A stretch of 64,000 nt of DNA from Cellulosilyticum sp. I15G10I2 (lineage in GTDB: Bacteria; Bacillota; Clostridia; Lachnospirales; Cellulosilyticaceae). The notes beneath the pieces were generated by a model. That model made no database searches, was not told where the DNA came from, and saw nothing but the letters and a program-made list of their open reading frames with translations. Numbering within the stretch: the stretch's first letter is position 1; each line of letters opens with the position of its first letter. Below are positions 47,171 to 56,849 of this stretch, piece after piece. The stretch covers positions 868,001 through 932,000 of the forward strand of contig NZ_FMMP01000006.1 in assembly GCF_900095725.1 (NCBI RefSeq), given 5' to 3'. A program made the position numbers and the translations under genes.

Positions 47171-47662
47171 TTACTTATTATGGGCTCTTGCAGACAATTC
47201 AATCCAGGAGCCTAAATTAGCATATCCATTTTGTGCTGTATAATCATAAACTCCGTCACAAATATCGTCGAAATATGCAGGTTTACCATCTTTATAATAA
47301 CCAATAATAGTATGTACATTACCTTTAGAGGATCCTATTTGCGTTCTCATATCTCTGACTCTATTAATATGAACTCCAACAATACCGTTATTACGCTCTA
47401 AGCTTTTACAAATTTCATATTGTACAAAAGGTCTATTTAAAGTATCAGCGCCAATAAGTACTACCGTAACTGATGTTCCATTAAGTTGTCCATCAATCCA
47501 GTTTTCCACTACTTTTTGTCCTTGCCTTTTAATTCGTTCAAAATCAGCCTTATCGACAAAACCGGCTGCTTCTTTTCCCTGCGTTACCCAACTATTACGA
47601 ACTGTCATTGATCTATTAATATCATTATCGTAATGAAAACTAAAAAATACTCTACGTGCCAT
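47171..47662 (-). CDS. DUF1863 TIR-like protein, ThsB family (163 aa)
   Basis: Start ATG at 47662 (GGGAGG upstream). The sequence MARRVFFSFHYDNDINRSMT, VRNSWVT, KQKVVENWID-like VVENWIDGQLNGTSVTVVLIG and RPFVQYEICKSLERNNGIVG is the MTH538/DUF1863 TIR-like family that includes Thoeris ThsB, which makes cyclic ADP-ribose-type signals on infection. No ThsA (SIR2/SLOG or Macro) gene is nearby; the partners here are a TIR protein and a small membrane protein. Confidence 0.88.
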   Translation of the reverse strand: MARRVFFSFHYDNDINRSMTVRNSWVTQGKEAAGFVDKADFERIKRQGQKVVENWIDGQLNGTSVTVVLIGADTLNRPFVQYEICKSLERNNGIVGVHINRVRDMRTQIGSSKGNVHTIIGYYKDGKPAYFDDICDGVYDYTAQNGYANLGSWIELSARAHNK

Positions 47663-47913
47663 ATTAGTTCCTCCCTTTAATTTTATCATTTGTATTAGCT
47701 ACATTCCTACATCAATTCACACCTTACGACCTGACGCATTTTTGACCTAGTTTTCGCTCACTAGATTTTTCACATTTTCAATCAAGATGAATTCTATTGT
47801 TATTTCTCTACTTTAGACATCAATTCTACACTCTCCACGTGAATAGTTAGCCTAAACTTCAATGTTACTAGTAGGCTTACCATTACCTCGCTATCTACCT
47901 TTTGATAAGATTT

Positions 47914-48138
47914 TTACTTGACTTCCTTCACTCTACCAACAATGTCACTTTCCAGCATTACTTTGATTCCATGGTGATGCTCTGGTGAGTTGGTAAGTAT
48001 CTTTTTTACAATGCCTTCTGTCAACTTGCCAGTGTGTTGGTCCTGTTTTTGCACAACTAGAACAGCTGCTCCTATTTTAATGTTGCTTCTCTTTGTTCCG
48101 TTTATTTTGCTCTCCTCGATGCTATTAATCACTTTCAA
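47914..48138 (-). CDS. ywbE: YwbE-family small protein (74 aa)
   Basis: The core IKIGAAVLVVQKQDQHTGKL, GIVKKILTNSPEHHHGIKV and VGRVKEV matches the YwbE/DUF2196 family, a small beta-barrel protein of unknown function in Firmicutes. The first 18 residues look non-homologous and an internal start may apply. The gap 47,663-47,913 holds no gene. Confidence 0.8.
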   Translation of the reverse strand: MKVINSIEESKINGTKRSNIKIGAAVLVVQKQDQHTGKLTEGIVKKILTNSPEHHHGIKVMLESDIVGRVKEVK

Positions 48139-48318
48139 TGCAGCGTACTACTTGCCCACCGCATTTTTTACATTTTCCTCTTAAAATAATACCATATGGC
48201 GCATCATCATGAATGGTAAACCCTTCTTCTAAAGCAGTTACACCACACTTAGCACAGAATACGTTTGAACTTAGTATATTTCTTCCATGTTCAGGAATAG
48301 CCTTCCATTTTTTATTGC
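48125..48318 (-). pseudogene. Zinc-ribbon protein lacking a start
   Basis: The frame from about 48318 to 48125 reads FCAKCGVTALEEGF and GKCKKCGGQVVRC, two CxxC pairs of a zinc ribbon, but there is no start codon or ribosome site after the preceding stop. It overlaps the decayed gene upstream and the start of ywbE. Probably N-terminally truncated. Confidence 0.5.
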
Positions 48319-48560
48319 AGAGATATCATAAATATTATCTTTTCTGATATCTCTGTGCATTTGTATAACTTCTTTTATAATATGCATCATTAGATTAAGT
48401 GCATCTTGCTCTTTATATTTAATCCTTGCACAGCTCTTGCCCAGTGATGTAGATGGCATCTCTGCTTTAAACAATTCTAAAACACTTGTTTTATCTGTAT
48501 AAAAGGAAAAATAATTTTTTTGTGCTCCAAAAGCAATATAGAAGTCATGCCCTTTATATG
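48271..48560 (-). pseudogene. DUF1801-like (YdhG type) remnant
   Basis: The frame GHDFYIAFGAQKNYFSFY, LPSTS-like MPSTSLGKSCARIKY resembles the second half of DUF1801 proteins. The N-terminal half is missing; only stops and a scrap (GMHYRSY) precede it. Not functional. Confidence 0.45.
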
Positions 48561-48639
48561 TCTTCCTTTACATCAGTATGATCTATAATGCATCCCCTCT
48601 GATATCTGTTTTTCTTTGGGTATTCAAATAAATCTACTC

Positions 48640-49245
48640 TTATGATTTTTTTGGTAACTTAATGTTAAAATTGCCTCCTAAGGCAGCCGTACCGATTCCG
48701 ATAGCCGTAAGCACAGCAAAACTTGCTGCGCCAATCACTTTCCAATTAAATGCTTTCTTTTCTGAATCTTTTTTATCCGCCATACGAGCAGTTTCTGTTT
48801 CCTGCCCCCGGATTTCTGCGTCCTTTTTGTCTACCATACGCAGAACTTCCATCTCTTGATCACGGATTTCCTTTTGCTGCTGTGGTGTCAGATTGGGGGT
48901 ATCAAGGCACTTACTTAAATCTGAACGTACTTTATCAGCAAACTTAATATATTCCACTCTGCTTTTGTCTGCACTATCCAGTTCTTTATTGAGTATTCCA
49001 TAGACTTGATTCGTGCTTTCATCATCGCTTGCCACAATCTTTTCGAGAATATTTTTATACTCAACCAGTGAAGATTGAATTAGTTTTGCAAGTTCAGGAA
49101 ACTGCGCAAGTACCAGTGCTGCAACTTCAGGGCGTAGGTCATTTAGTTTTGATGCGTAGCTTATCACATCATTTTTTGATATGCTCTTAAAATCAGTTCT
49201 TTCCATAAGCGAAAGAACTTGTCTCTCTACATCTGTATACTCCAT
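48640..49245 (-). CDS. Coiled-coil single-TM protein next to DUF262 genes (201 aa)
   Basis: Residues 1-120 are helical; 121-165 contain two copies of a charged repeat (RMVDKKDAEIRGQE and RMADKKDSEKKAF) predicted as coiled coil; 168-192 is one hydrophobic segment (VIGAASFAVLTAIGIGTAAL) near the C-terminus, so a tail-anchored topology is likely. GGGAGGTATC precedes the ATG. It is 44 bases after the DUF262-DUF1524 gene and presumably part of that defence operon. Family not recognised. Confidence 0.7.
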   Translation of the reverse strand: MEYTDVERQVLSLMERTDFKSISKNDVISYASKLNDLRPEVAALVLAQFPELAKLIQSSLVEYKNILEKIVASDDESTNQVYGILNKELDSADKSRVEYIKFADKVRSDLSKCLDTPNLTPQQQKEIRDQEMEVLRMVDKKDAEIRGQETETARMADKKDSEKKAFNWKVIGAASFAVLTAIGIGTAALGGNFNIKLPKKS

Positions 49246-49289
49246 CTACTGATACCTCCCTATATCTTTTCCAACACCCATATAAAGAA

Positions 49290-51233
49290 TTACTCCGTTT
49301 CCGGATAGCATGATATTTTGAGTAAACTAATCATTTTATCTTCATGGGTTTTGTATAACGTTTCTTTCCAGTACAGACTGGCAACCTTGTCTCCGCTTTT
49401 TTCTGTGAGTTCACTCATAATGCGAAGTTTAATGCTCCCCTTGGCTATCATGTCTTTGAAGGTACTCTTTTTTGCTTCCGGAGACATATTCGAAAACTTC
49501 GAATTCACATTACGTTGGATAATACAAAGATTGCCAAACTGATTCACACCATCTTTCCACTGTTCGAAAGTGCCTTCGGATGGATTCTGTGGATACCAGT
49601 GTTCAACTGAATTTCTAAATTCGAAGGTAAAGTCATCGTATTTTTTTCTGTCATTATTCCAAAGCAAGAAATCGAGATAGTTGAATACAATATGTGGTGT
49701 ACTAACGCCCATATCGTAAACGCTATTTTTACACTCGTCAAAGAACTGCTTTATAACTCCATCTTTGGCAATTTCTTCGATAACGTCACTGTATACGAAC
49801 ATATCATCGCCCAGTGCATTCGCATAATTATCCTCAGACAACCAAATCAATAGCTGCGTAATCCAGTGCATAACCTTTGGCGATGTATAAGATACACGAA
49901 GAGCGGACTGAAGCATTATATTCTTTTTTGAACGTTCATTGCTGCGTTTCTCCTGATTATGCTCGCCTTTGCGCACAAACCATGTATTCCTATAATACGG
50001 CTTCTTTTGGGATTGCTGACCAGATACATGGAGGTTTTTCAAACTCCACTCTCCATCAGCATTCTCGTTCGCATATTCTCTCTTTACAATATACTTATCA
50101 AAAAGGAATCTTGTTCTGAGAAGGCAAATAATAAAATCTTTTGAGAATGTCTCTTTATTGTCTGCAATCTTGCCTTTACTGCTAACACCGTACGTAATAA
50201 CACGATTAAAGTTATCGATTAGCTTCTTGTCGTCCAAGAGATCATCTATTATCTTTGCATTTTCTTGTTCATGCTCAATGCACTTAATGTTGATCAAAAC
50301 CTTAAGCGTATGGAGCAAAAAATAAGGGAACTCGATTACGCTTTCAAAGCGCACCCTTACATCGTCTTCAAGAAATCCATCATCATTGTCAACTTTGAAA
50401 TCAGTTGCTATAATCTCAGACATTTTATGGCCGTAGCCTACAAGACTGCCTAACTTAACCTTTTTCTTGTAAGCACTCCAACTCTTTGGAGGCATATCAT
50501 TCCAGTATGTACCAAAGATAGCTTCTCTCACCTCATTATTTTTGCTGGTAAAATGCATCTGAACATATCCGGTCATATCACTACAGGCATCCCAAATTTT
50601 TGCAAAGAGCGCTTTCTCTTTATTGTTTTCTATATAGCTCATAAGAGTAGCTTTTAAAATATCATGCTGCTCCAGCTGTTCTCCTCGCGTATTCATAATC
50701 TCGAAATATCTATTTAGGTCGGTATTCTCTGGAACCTCTATTCTATACACAACCACTTTTGAGAGCTTTTCCAGAAAGCTTTCCTTATCAAATCTCTCTT
50801 TATTAAGTTCTTGACTAAGAATTTTAACGCCATTTTGAATTCCGGACTCGATGCGATCCATATCTAGCTTGCTGCGATTCATCAGTAATAGCTCTTGGAT
50901 ATTTTTTAAGGTATAGTTGGATTTTTCTCTGCAGGCAAACGTCAGCGTATTCTGTACAGAAACCCCCAGACAATTTAGCAACAAAAATAATGAGGTCAAC
51001 CGCTGCTGTCCATCTACCACCTCGTACTTATTTTCTTGCTTTGATACAATAAGCGCTCCAATATAATAATTAGCACCCTCTGCAACATCACTGATATCTT
51101 CTACCAATTGTACAAGTTGTTTATCCTCCCAAGCATACGCTCGTTGATACAGGGGAATGATGTATTCCAAGTCGGTATCAAATATGTTTTTGTCCTCGTC
51201 GATAATATGAAGTTCAGTAACTAACTCACTCAT
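49290..51233 (-). CDS. DUF262-DUF1524 protein (GmrSD-like nuclease), 647 aa
   Basis: DUF262 at the N-terminus: IPLYQRAYAW (26-35) and VVDGQQRLTSL with D74-G-Q-Q-R78, the ParB-like NTP-binding motif. The C-terminus has the HNH-type DUF1524 region (VEHWYPQNPSEGTF, FGNLCII). This is the fused form of type IV modification-dependent restriction GmrS-GmrD, which cuts modified DNA using nucleotides. It overlaps the upstream DUF262 gene by 8 bases. AGGTATCAG precedes the start. Confidence 0.88.
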   Translation of the reverse strand: MSELVTELHIIDEDKNIFDTDLEYIIPLYQRAYAWEDKQLVQLVEDISDVAEGANYYIGALIVSKQENKYEVVDGQQRLTSLFLLLNCLGVSVQNTLTFACREKSNYTLKNIQELLLMNRSKLDMDRIESGIQNGVKILSQELNKERFDKESFLEKLSKVVVYRIEVPENTDLNRYFEIMNTRGEQLEQHDILKATLMSYIENNKEKALFAKIWDACSDMTGYVQMHFTSKNNEVREAIFGTYWNDMPPKSWSAYKKKVKLGSLVGYGHKMSEIIATDFKVDNDDGFLEDDVRVRFESVIEFPYFLLHTLKVLINIKCIEHEQENAKIIDDLLDDKKLIDNFNRVITYGVSSKGKIADNKETFSKDFIICLLRTRFLFDKYIVKREYANENADGEWSLKNLHVSGQQSQKKPYYRNTWFVRKGEHNQEKRSNERSKKNIMLQSALRVSYTSPKVMHWITQLLIWLSEDNYANALGDDMFVYSDVIEEIAKDGVIKQFFDECKNSVYDMGVSTPHIVFNYLDFLLWNNDRKKYDDFTFEFRNSVEHWYPQNPSEGTFEQWKDGVNQFGNLCIIQRNVNSKFSNMSPEAKKSTFKDMIAKGSIKLRIMSELTEKSGDKVASLYWKETLYKTHEDKMISLLKISCYPETE

Positions 51234-52545
51234 CTGATACCTCCACTAATCCGTTTATTTCCTTCAGCTTTGTATACAAATCATTCCACTTCTCATGTGC
51301 TGCCTCATCAGGTGAACGTTTCACCTTTATCTGAATGCTTGAAATCTCATTGTGTAGTCTTGCGAAGCTAATCTTTGTAAACATTGCTACCGCATTTGAG
51401 TATCGAGAATTGCTGCCATCACCAATCGCGTATTTGTTAATACTGTCAAAGCCAAGGGTCTCCATGTCTACACGAATCATAAAAGCCCATGTAAACAGCT
51501 TTTTTACAGCCATCTCATCAAAGTTGTGGAACTTATCGTAGTAACAAAGAAGCGCGCAATAAAACAGATTTTTTGCATAACCAAATCCGGCAGAGCCATA
51601 CTTTACTGTATCCATTTCTTTAATATTTGATATTTTCTTTCCGCTGCAAATAATGGATTTTATATCAGAAAGACTATGATTATTATAAATCTCAGCTTTG
51701 ATGTCTCTTAATAAATACAGGTAATGGTCCACCATCTCAAAAAAGTCATTTCCTGAGATGAACGTTTCTGTAATCTGAAAACATGGCATTGCCTTGCTTG
51801 CCCGTCGTGCGTATGAATATGTAGATGTCTCTGAAACGCCTTTGTACGTATCAATTTCTTTTGCGGTAAAGGGTCTGCTTTTAAGCCCCCTTGACCAATT
51901 CCAAACCGGAAACAAATACAAATCAAACAGCTCACGAATCTGGGAAGTATCTTTTGCCTCCCATTTTGTAACAGAATGCTCCATTTCGTATGGATATTTC
52001 TTCATCTCACGAAGGTGGTACGCCTTTAAAAGATCGTGCGGATCAAGAGCTTTTCCTCTCGTATTTTGTGAATCAAACAACTGGAACGCTTCTGATACCT
52101 TGTCTACACTGATGACAACGACTTCGAGAATTTCCTCAAAAGCTTGGATGAAATTTTTTTTATCCGCCTCATTCTTAAGAGAGAAGCACTCTCTAATGAA
52201 CATATAGTTGTTGTGAATATTAGTCTGTGTAACCTTGTTGGTAAATTCCTTCTCAAAAATTGTGCACTGGAATCCAGGGGTAATACAATACTTGATTAGC
52301 AGCAGAGAAATAATCCGTTGCTGACCGTCTACGACATTGAATATACCGTCATCATTCTCGTGAAGAATAATTGTACCGATTCTATACTTGAATGCTGATC
52401 TGTAAATATCGGCATCGTTGATTGCAGTGCTAATATCTCCAAGAAGTTCTTCAACATTCTGAATTGTCCATTTGTATGGCCGCTGATAATCAGGGATGTC
52501 AATATCCATATTCAATAATTCATTTATGCTCTTTATCTCAGCCAT
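51226..52545 (-). CDS. DUF262 protein without a nuclease domain (439 aa)
   Basis: DUF262 with IPDYQRPYKW (17-26) and VVDGQQRIISL (D73-R77). The C-terminal half is helical and lacks a clear HNH motif, so it probably acts with the 647-residue partner. The 8-base overlap with that gene indicates a fixed pair. It is the first structural gene after the HTH regulator (52 bases). Confidence 0.85.
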   Translation of the reverse strand: MAEIKSINELLNMDIDIPDYQRPYKWTIQNVEELLGDISTAINDADIYRSAFKYRIGTIILHENDDGIFNVVDGQQRIISLLLIKYCITPGFQCTIFEKEFTNKVTQTNIHNNYMFIRECFSLKNEADKKNFIQAFEEILEVVVISVDKVSEAFQLFDSQNTRGKALDPHDLLKAYHLREMKKYPYEMEHSVTKWEAKDTSQIRELFDLYLFPVWNWSRGLKSRPFTAKEIDTYKGVSETSTYSYARRASKAMPCFQITETFISGNDFFEMVDHYLYLLRDIKAEIYNNHSLSDIKSIICSGKKISNIKEMDTVKYGSAGFGYAKNLFYCALLCYYDKFHNFDEMAVKKLFTWAFMIRVDMETLGFDSINKYAIGDGSNSRYSNAVAMFTKISFARLHNEISSIQIKVKRSPDEAAHEKWNDLYTKLKEINGLVEVSDE

Positions 52546-52597
52546 CTTTTACGCCCTGCCCATCTTTTTATAATTCAATCTTACAAAAAATGGTGTC

Positions 52598-52831
52598 CTA
52601 CTTTTCGGACACGTTACTAATCGATATTTTTTCTCCTGTTTCCAATGTGTAAGACTGCTCAAATTTCACTGCAAGCTCATTTCCAATTGCCATTAATTCC
52701 TCTGTCGTTACTGTTTCTCTCTTTAGCTTCTTATTAAAATTCTGCGGCGATTGACCGAGACGTCTTGCGAGTTCTGAAACACTAATTCCTTTTTCTTTGC
52801 ACAGCTTTTTTATTAAGCTTGAAGTACTCAT
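52598..52831 (-). CDS. XRE-type HTH regulator of the DUF262 operon (77 aa)
   Basis: The ATG at 52831 has AGAAGGGTGAC; an upstream ATG adds 29 residues without a ribosome site. The helix-turn-helix (SLIKKLCKEKGISVSELARR, QSPQNFNKKL) is clear, with a 40-residue tail (LAVKFEQSYTLETGEKI) like other small defence-operon regulators. Probably represses the DUF262 pair. Upstream 52,832-53,409 shows no intact gene. Confidence 0.85.
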   Translation of the reverse strand: MSTSSLIKKLCKEKGISVSELARRLGQSPQNFNKKLKRETVTTEELMAIGNELAVKFEQSYTLETGEKISISNVSEK

Positions 52832-53409
52832 AATGTCACCCTTCTGAAAATAACACAAAGTCAATAATGACCCACAATCGTTAAATATCATTATAAACCA
52901 AATGGTTGCTATTTTCAATATGCGTACAATTCTACGGTTAGAAAAAACACTAGAAATATGAAAATTCGAGTACCTAACTTTTCATTTTCTTACTCTGTAG
53001 CCTCAACAGCCATTTCTTCCTTGAACACCATCTGAGATTGACAGCTGAAATAACTCATTTTCACAAGATTTCTTCACGGTGTACTTCGGAAAACTTTTGC
53101 TGTAACCAGCTTTTCTATAATCCTCATATACATCTCATAGGCATAGAATAATTGAGGATGTTCAACTTAAATGTAGCAATTTTCGATAATCGTTTCTCTA
53201 TAACCTTTAAGATTTTTGACTAAAATTATCAATTGCTACATTTATTGCTAATTCCAGGTTTCCCAAATTAGGGTAACAATTATACTTTTTGGCAATACCA
53301 ACCGATTAACGCCAAATAGTGTACCCCCCTGCTCGTTTGGGAACATATAAATATGTTTCCTCAAACACATAAACACACTAAAAGGCTTAAAGCATAATCG
53401 CTCTAAGCC

Positions 53410-55387
53410 TTTGTTATCAAGGGTTTTACTTATAGAGTAGAACAGTGGTTTTATCCACCGTCCCCTCATCAAACCGTACGTGCCGTTTTCCGGCATACGG
53501 CTTTCCGATATTCTTCAATCTTCAGCATTCGCGATACTGCTAATGTGAGTAACCCTTCATTATAGTATACTTTCCTCCAGTCATTAATTCTATTAATCTT
53601 CCGACCTATTTGTCTTTTACGGTTATACCATATATTAAGTTTTCTAATAATATAGTAGTCTATTTTGCGTAATTGTTCATAGGAGTATAATCTACCATAA
53701 TAATTCTTCATTCCTCTTATTCTAGGGTTTAGTATTTTAACCATATCCTTTATGGACAGTAACAATCTGCTTGGATATTTAAAGACTAGCTTAATATTAT
53801 CTCTCATCTTTTGCATGGCTTTTGGGCTAGGTTCTTGATATAAGTCCCAATACCATTTCCATTCTTTAGTTCTTCCTCTTTTAAATCTATTATGAAAGCC
53901 TAGGAAATCAAAGCCTTCTTTTCCAAAATACATGTCTACAAGTTTGGCCTTTTCTTCATGCAGTGTTAATTCTAGCTTATTCATTATTTGATGCACAATA
54001 TTTAATGCTACTCTTGCATGGTTATTCCTTTTACATAGTATTACAAAATCATCAGCATATCTTACTAGCGTACCGATATGTCTATAATTTTTCTCCCATA
54101 TGTAATCAAAATAATGGAGATAAATATTTGATAGTAAGGGCGATATTACCCCACCTTGCGGTGCACCTTTATCTGTCTTTTGATATTCGCCTTCCTCCAT
54201 AATGCCTGCTCTCAACCAACACTTTATAAGTTTTAAGACTCTTCTGTCACATATCCTTTGTTCGACTAATAACATGAGTTTTTCATGATTAATATTTCCA
54301 AAATAATCTTTTATATCAGCATCAATTACCCATAGGGCATTTCCTTTTGTTCCCTCTTCATAAATCTTATCTAATGCCATGTGGGCATTTCTTTTGGGTC
54401 TAAATCCATAGGAACAGTCTTTAAAATCAGCTTCGAATACTGGTTCAATGACTATTTTAGTAGCCATTTGAACTATTCTATCCTTTATAACAGGAGTGCC
54501 TAATGGACGTTTGCTACCTTTTCCATCATTTTTAGGAATGTAGGTTCTGCGTACTGGTAATGGTCTATATCCACCCATTTTTAATGTTTCAGCTATTTCA
54601 TTTAAAAGTCTTTGCTCTCCATAGCATGTAACATTCTCAATGGTTATACCATCTATTCCTCCACTTCCCCTATTTGCTTTTACTCTCTTCCATGCCTCTT
54701 GCAATATATCGTCTCGGTATATTTTATCATACATGGCATGAAATCTTCTTTTAACATTTGACTTGGCTGTAAGATATAGTTTTCTTTGAAGTTGTCGAAC
54801 TTTTTCTTTGGTGTTGTTAGTCTTTTGGACATTCACTCGTTCTTACCTCCTCTAAAAAACATGAATAAAGTAGCGCCCCTTCCCTATATACAGTTTTGTT
54901 GTCTGTATAATTACTGGTACTATGGGCGCCTCTGACTCCCTCTTTACAGATTGACAACTTTGCTCTTAGAGTTTATATGCAATCTCTTTACATCTATAAT
55001 GTGTGAAGTAGGGTCTCTCCAGTTCCTCTATATACTATGTTGACGTGTCACTACCCATACACCGTAGGGTTCCTCAGCACTGCATTTCAAGTTCTTCATG
55101 CCTTCTATTGCCTTCGCCAAAGCAGCCGTGGCTCGCCTCCCTATTGTTCCCTTTCGGGAAGTAGTTGTCGATGCGGCAGCATCCACTTTATGTTGCAACC
55201 CGCCAACTTGCAATACATTATCCTAGGATAATGCTTTCTTCATAGCGCTTCAAAGCAAAGATTACTCCGTACTTTGGCTACTAGCTACTGGGCGACTTGA
55301 CTCTTACCCAGACTGGACTTTCAACAGCAAGCATCTAGAGACTTATCTGGACGCGCGCTAAGCTTAACTACAGTCTCAACGTGAGGT
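53410..55387 (-). mobile_element. Group II intron, probably complete
   Basis: Minus strand, 5' to 3': the intron begins near GTGACACCTCACGTTGAG (55387) after an exon ending ATATTCCCT, has about 550 bases of structured 5' RNA, the maturase ORF, then domain V (AGCCGTATGCCGGAAAACGG, CACGTACGGTT at 53,510-53,465) and a domain VI-like hairpin with GTGGATAAAACCACTG, ending near TCTACTCTAT. The ends are estimated from motif positions, not from an exon alignment. Confidence 0.8.
53469..54836 (-). CDS. ltrA: Group II intron reverse transcriptase/maturase
   Basis: An intact 455-residue intron-encoded protein: reverse transcriptase with RRTYIPKNDGKGSKRPLG, FRPKRNAHMALD, APQGGVISPLLSNIYL and the active site VRYADDFVIL; then the X/maturase domain (RIRGMKNYYGRLYSYEQL). 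It splices and mobilises its intron. There is no obvious C-terminal HNH endonuclease. The other intron in this window is broken and has RYAAD at the active site. Confidence 0.93.
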   Translation of the reverse strand: MNVQKTNNTKEKVRQLQRKLYLTAKSNVKRRFHAMYDKIYRDDILQEAWKRVKANRGSGGIDGITIENVTCYGEQRLLNEIAETLKMGGYRPLPVRRTYIPKNDGKGSKRPLGTPVIKDRIVQMATKIVIEPVFEADFKDCSYGFRPKRNAHMALDKIYEEGTKGNALWVIDADIKDYFGNINHEKLMLLVEQRICDRRVLKLIKCWLRAGIMEEGEYQKTDKGAPQGGVISPLLSNIYLHYFDYIWEKNYRHIGTLVRYADDFVILCKRNNHARVALNIVHQIMNKLELTLHEEKAKLVDMYFGKEGFDFLGFHNRFKRGRTKEWKWYWDLYQEPSPKAMQKMRDNIKLVFKYPSRLLLSIKDMVKILNPRIRGMKNYYGRLYSYEQLRKIDYYIIRKLNIWYNRKRQIGRKINRINDWRKVYYNEGLLTLAVSRMLKIEEYRKAVCRKTARTV

Positions 55388-55472
55388 GTCACAGGGAATA
55401 TAAATCCTACAATGCCATTATACCAACGTGCGTGGTATGTGAAAACATATAAGATTTTAATAAAATATACCA

Positions 55473-56417
55473 TTATTTAGCTTTTAAATTATTAAAACTA
55501 CTTAGAAAAGGATTTTCTAGTAGACTTAACTCATAAGAGTCTATTATTAGGGGATGCATTTTTAATTCTTTCAGTTGTTTTAAGTACCTAAAATATGTTT
55601 TTTTTCTTTCATTCGACGCTTTAAGATTTGCCTCGTCTTTTGCTACTAGTATTAAAAAATCCTTTAGCATCTTTTTATAGTACAAAGATATATTGCTAGA
55701 ACTAATTCTTTCTTCAGCAAGACTAATACAATAAAAGTCTCCCATATATATTAATTCCGGAACAAAAGATAACATATATCTTTTGTACATTTCATCTGTT
55801 AAATAATTTGCTATAGTCTTTTTAATTCCATGAATTTTAAACATATAATTTAAATTTCTATTATGTACTGATACTTCTAATCTGAGAACCCACTTTTCAT
55901 ATATTTTTATTTCTTCATCTTTTTCTTCCCTTTCCGCTTCTTTATCATACATTCTAACTAATGTACTATCATTTTTATACTCTATACCTGTCTCATGTTC
56001 GAGAACTATTACTGCTTTTTTTCTATAACTGTTCTCAAAACATTTTTTATATAGCAGCAATAGAATTTTAATATGTTGCTTATTAGGTACTACCACATCC
56101 ATACGATAGTCGATAACATGTAGCTTCATAACATGTTTTTTATGATTAGGGATTTTCCCATCAATAAAGCATATTAGGCTCTGAAGTTTTTCAGAATGAT
56201 ATTCTTGTATATCTGGTGTACCTAAAACTTGTATTGCATCTATTCTTACGTATAAGTACCCCCTAAATTTGCTTTTGCTAAAGTTATAGTTAACCTTACC
56301 AGATATTTGAAATTCTTCAACTGTATGTATTTCATTAATATTCTTACCATAGATATCGAAAAAATCTTCTTGATCAATATTTTCTATAATTCTAATCATT
56401 TGGATAGTATGTATCAT
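55473..56417 (-). CDS. Possible replication initiator (314 aa)
   Basis: An intact ORF rich in lysine and tyrosine. VIDYRMDVVVPNKQHI, VRMYDKEAER and YEKWVLRLEVSVHNRN resemble patterns in plasmid or phage replication-initiation factors (basic R-x-D strand, later arginine-glutamate strand). The likeness is weak and no catalytic motif is certain. It lies just beyond the intron on the same strand and near the recombinase end of the element. Confidence 0.4.
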   Translation of the reverse strand: MIHTIQMIRIIENIDQEDFFDIYGKNINEIHTVEEFQISGKVNYNFSKSKFRGYLYVRIDAIQVLGTPDIQEYHSEKLQSLICFIDGKIPNHKKHVMKLHVIDYRMDVVVPNKQHIKILLLLYKKCFENSYRKKAVIVLEHETGIEYKNDSTLVRMYDKEAEREEKDEEIKIYEKWVLRLEVSVHNRNLNYMFKIHGIKKTIANYLTDEMYKRYMLSFVPELIYMGDFYCISLAEERISSSNISLYYKKMLKDFLILVAKDEANLKASNERKKTYFRYLKQLKELKMHPLIIDSYELSLLENPFLSSFNNLKAK

Positions 56418-56586
56418 TTTATCACTCTTCTTTTGGTAAAATACATTTCGAACTTACTCTTTAAGTTAATATTATTATACTATATTTCTTTTCTGTTTAT
56501 CAGTCTCCAAATATAAAAAAATACTTTATGAATAAATATTGTCTACTAGTCTAAGATATATATTATCCGATAAATCTGTATAAATA

Positions 56587-56634
56587 CAAAAAAAGAGCGA
56601 ATGTATTTTTGTTTTATACATTCACTCTTTTTAT
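56587..56634. terminator. Terminator hairpin
   Basis: AAAAGAGCGAATGTAT and ATACATTCACTCTTTT form a 16-bp stem with one mismatch, T-runs on both sides. Confidence 0.75.
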
Positions 56635-56702
56635 TTTTGGGACTCAATAACTTTTTATAATATCAGTATACAAATCCCAACAAGATATATGCCAAAATGA
56701 TA

Positions 56703-56774
56703 AAATCTAATATAATAAAAAATGACATAGCTCATTTTTATTATGGCTATGTCATTTTTTATTATATTAGATTT
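56703..56774. repeat. Perfect 29-bp inverted repeat with 14-base loop
   Basis: Arms at 56703-56731 and 56746-56774 are exact complements (AAATCTAATATAATAAAAAA, TGACATAGC in the left arm). It is longer than a usual terminator and could be a fused small palindromic element or a bidirectional terminator between the initiator-like gene and the 57032 gene. Confidence 0.75.
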
Positions 56775-56849
56775 ATCTCTTCTTTAAATGAAAATTCTAT
56801 ATTTTTTCTTTTCGTGTGCATCCCAATAACCACTTATTTACTAATTTAA

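Noticed and set aside
47171-47662. Complete Thoeris system
   Set aside because: Only a ThsB-like gene is present; no ThsA (SIR2-SLOG or related) gene is in the neighbourhood.
48271-48474. Intact 67-codon gene
   Set aside because: The DUF1801-like frame is open upstream of the TTG but lacks the N-terminal half, so it is a remnant.
53248-53496. 82-codon minus-strand ORF after the maturase
   Set aside because: It runs through domains V and VI of the group II intron, which are structural RNA.
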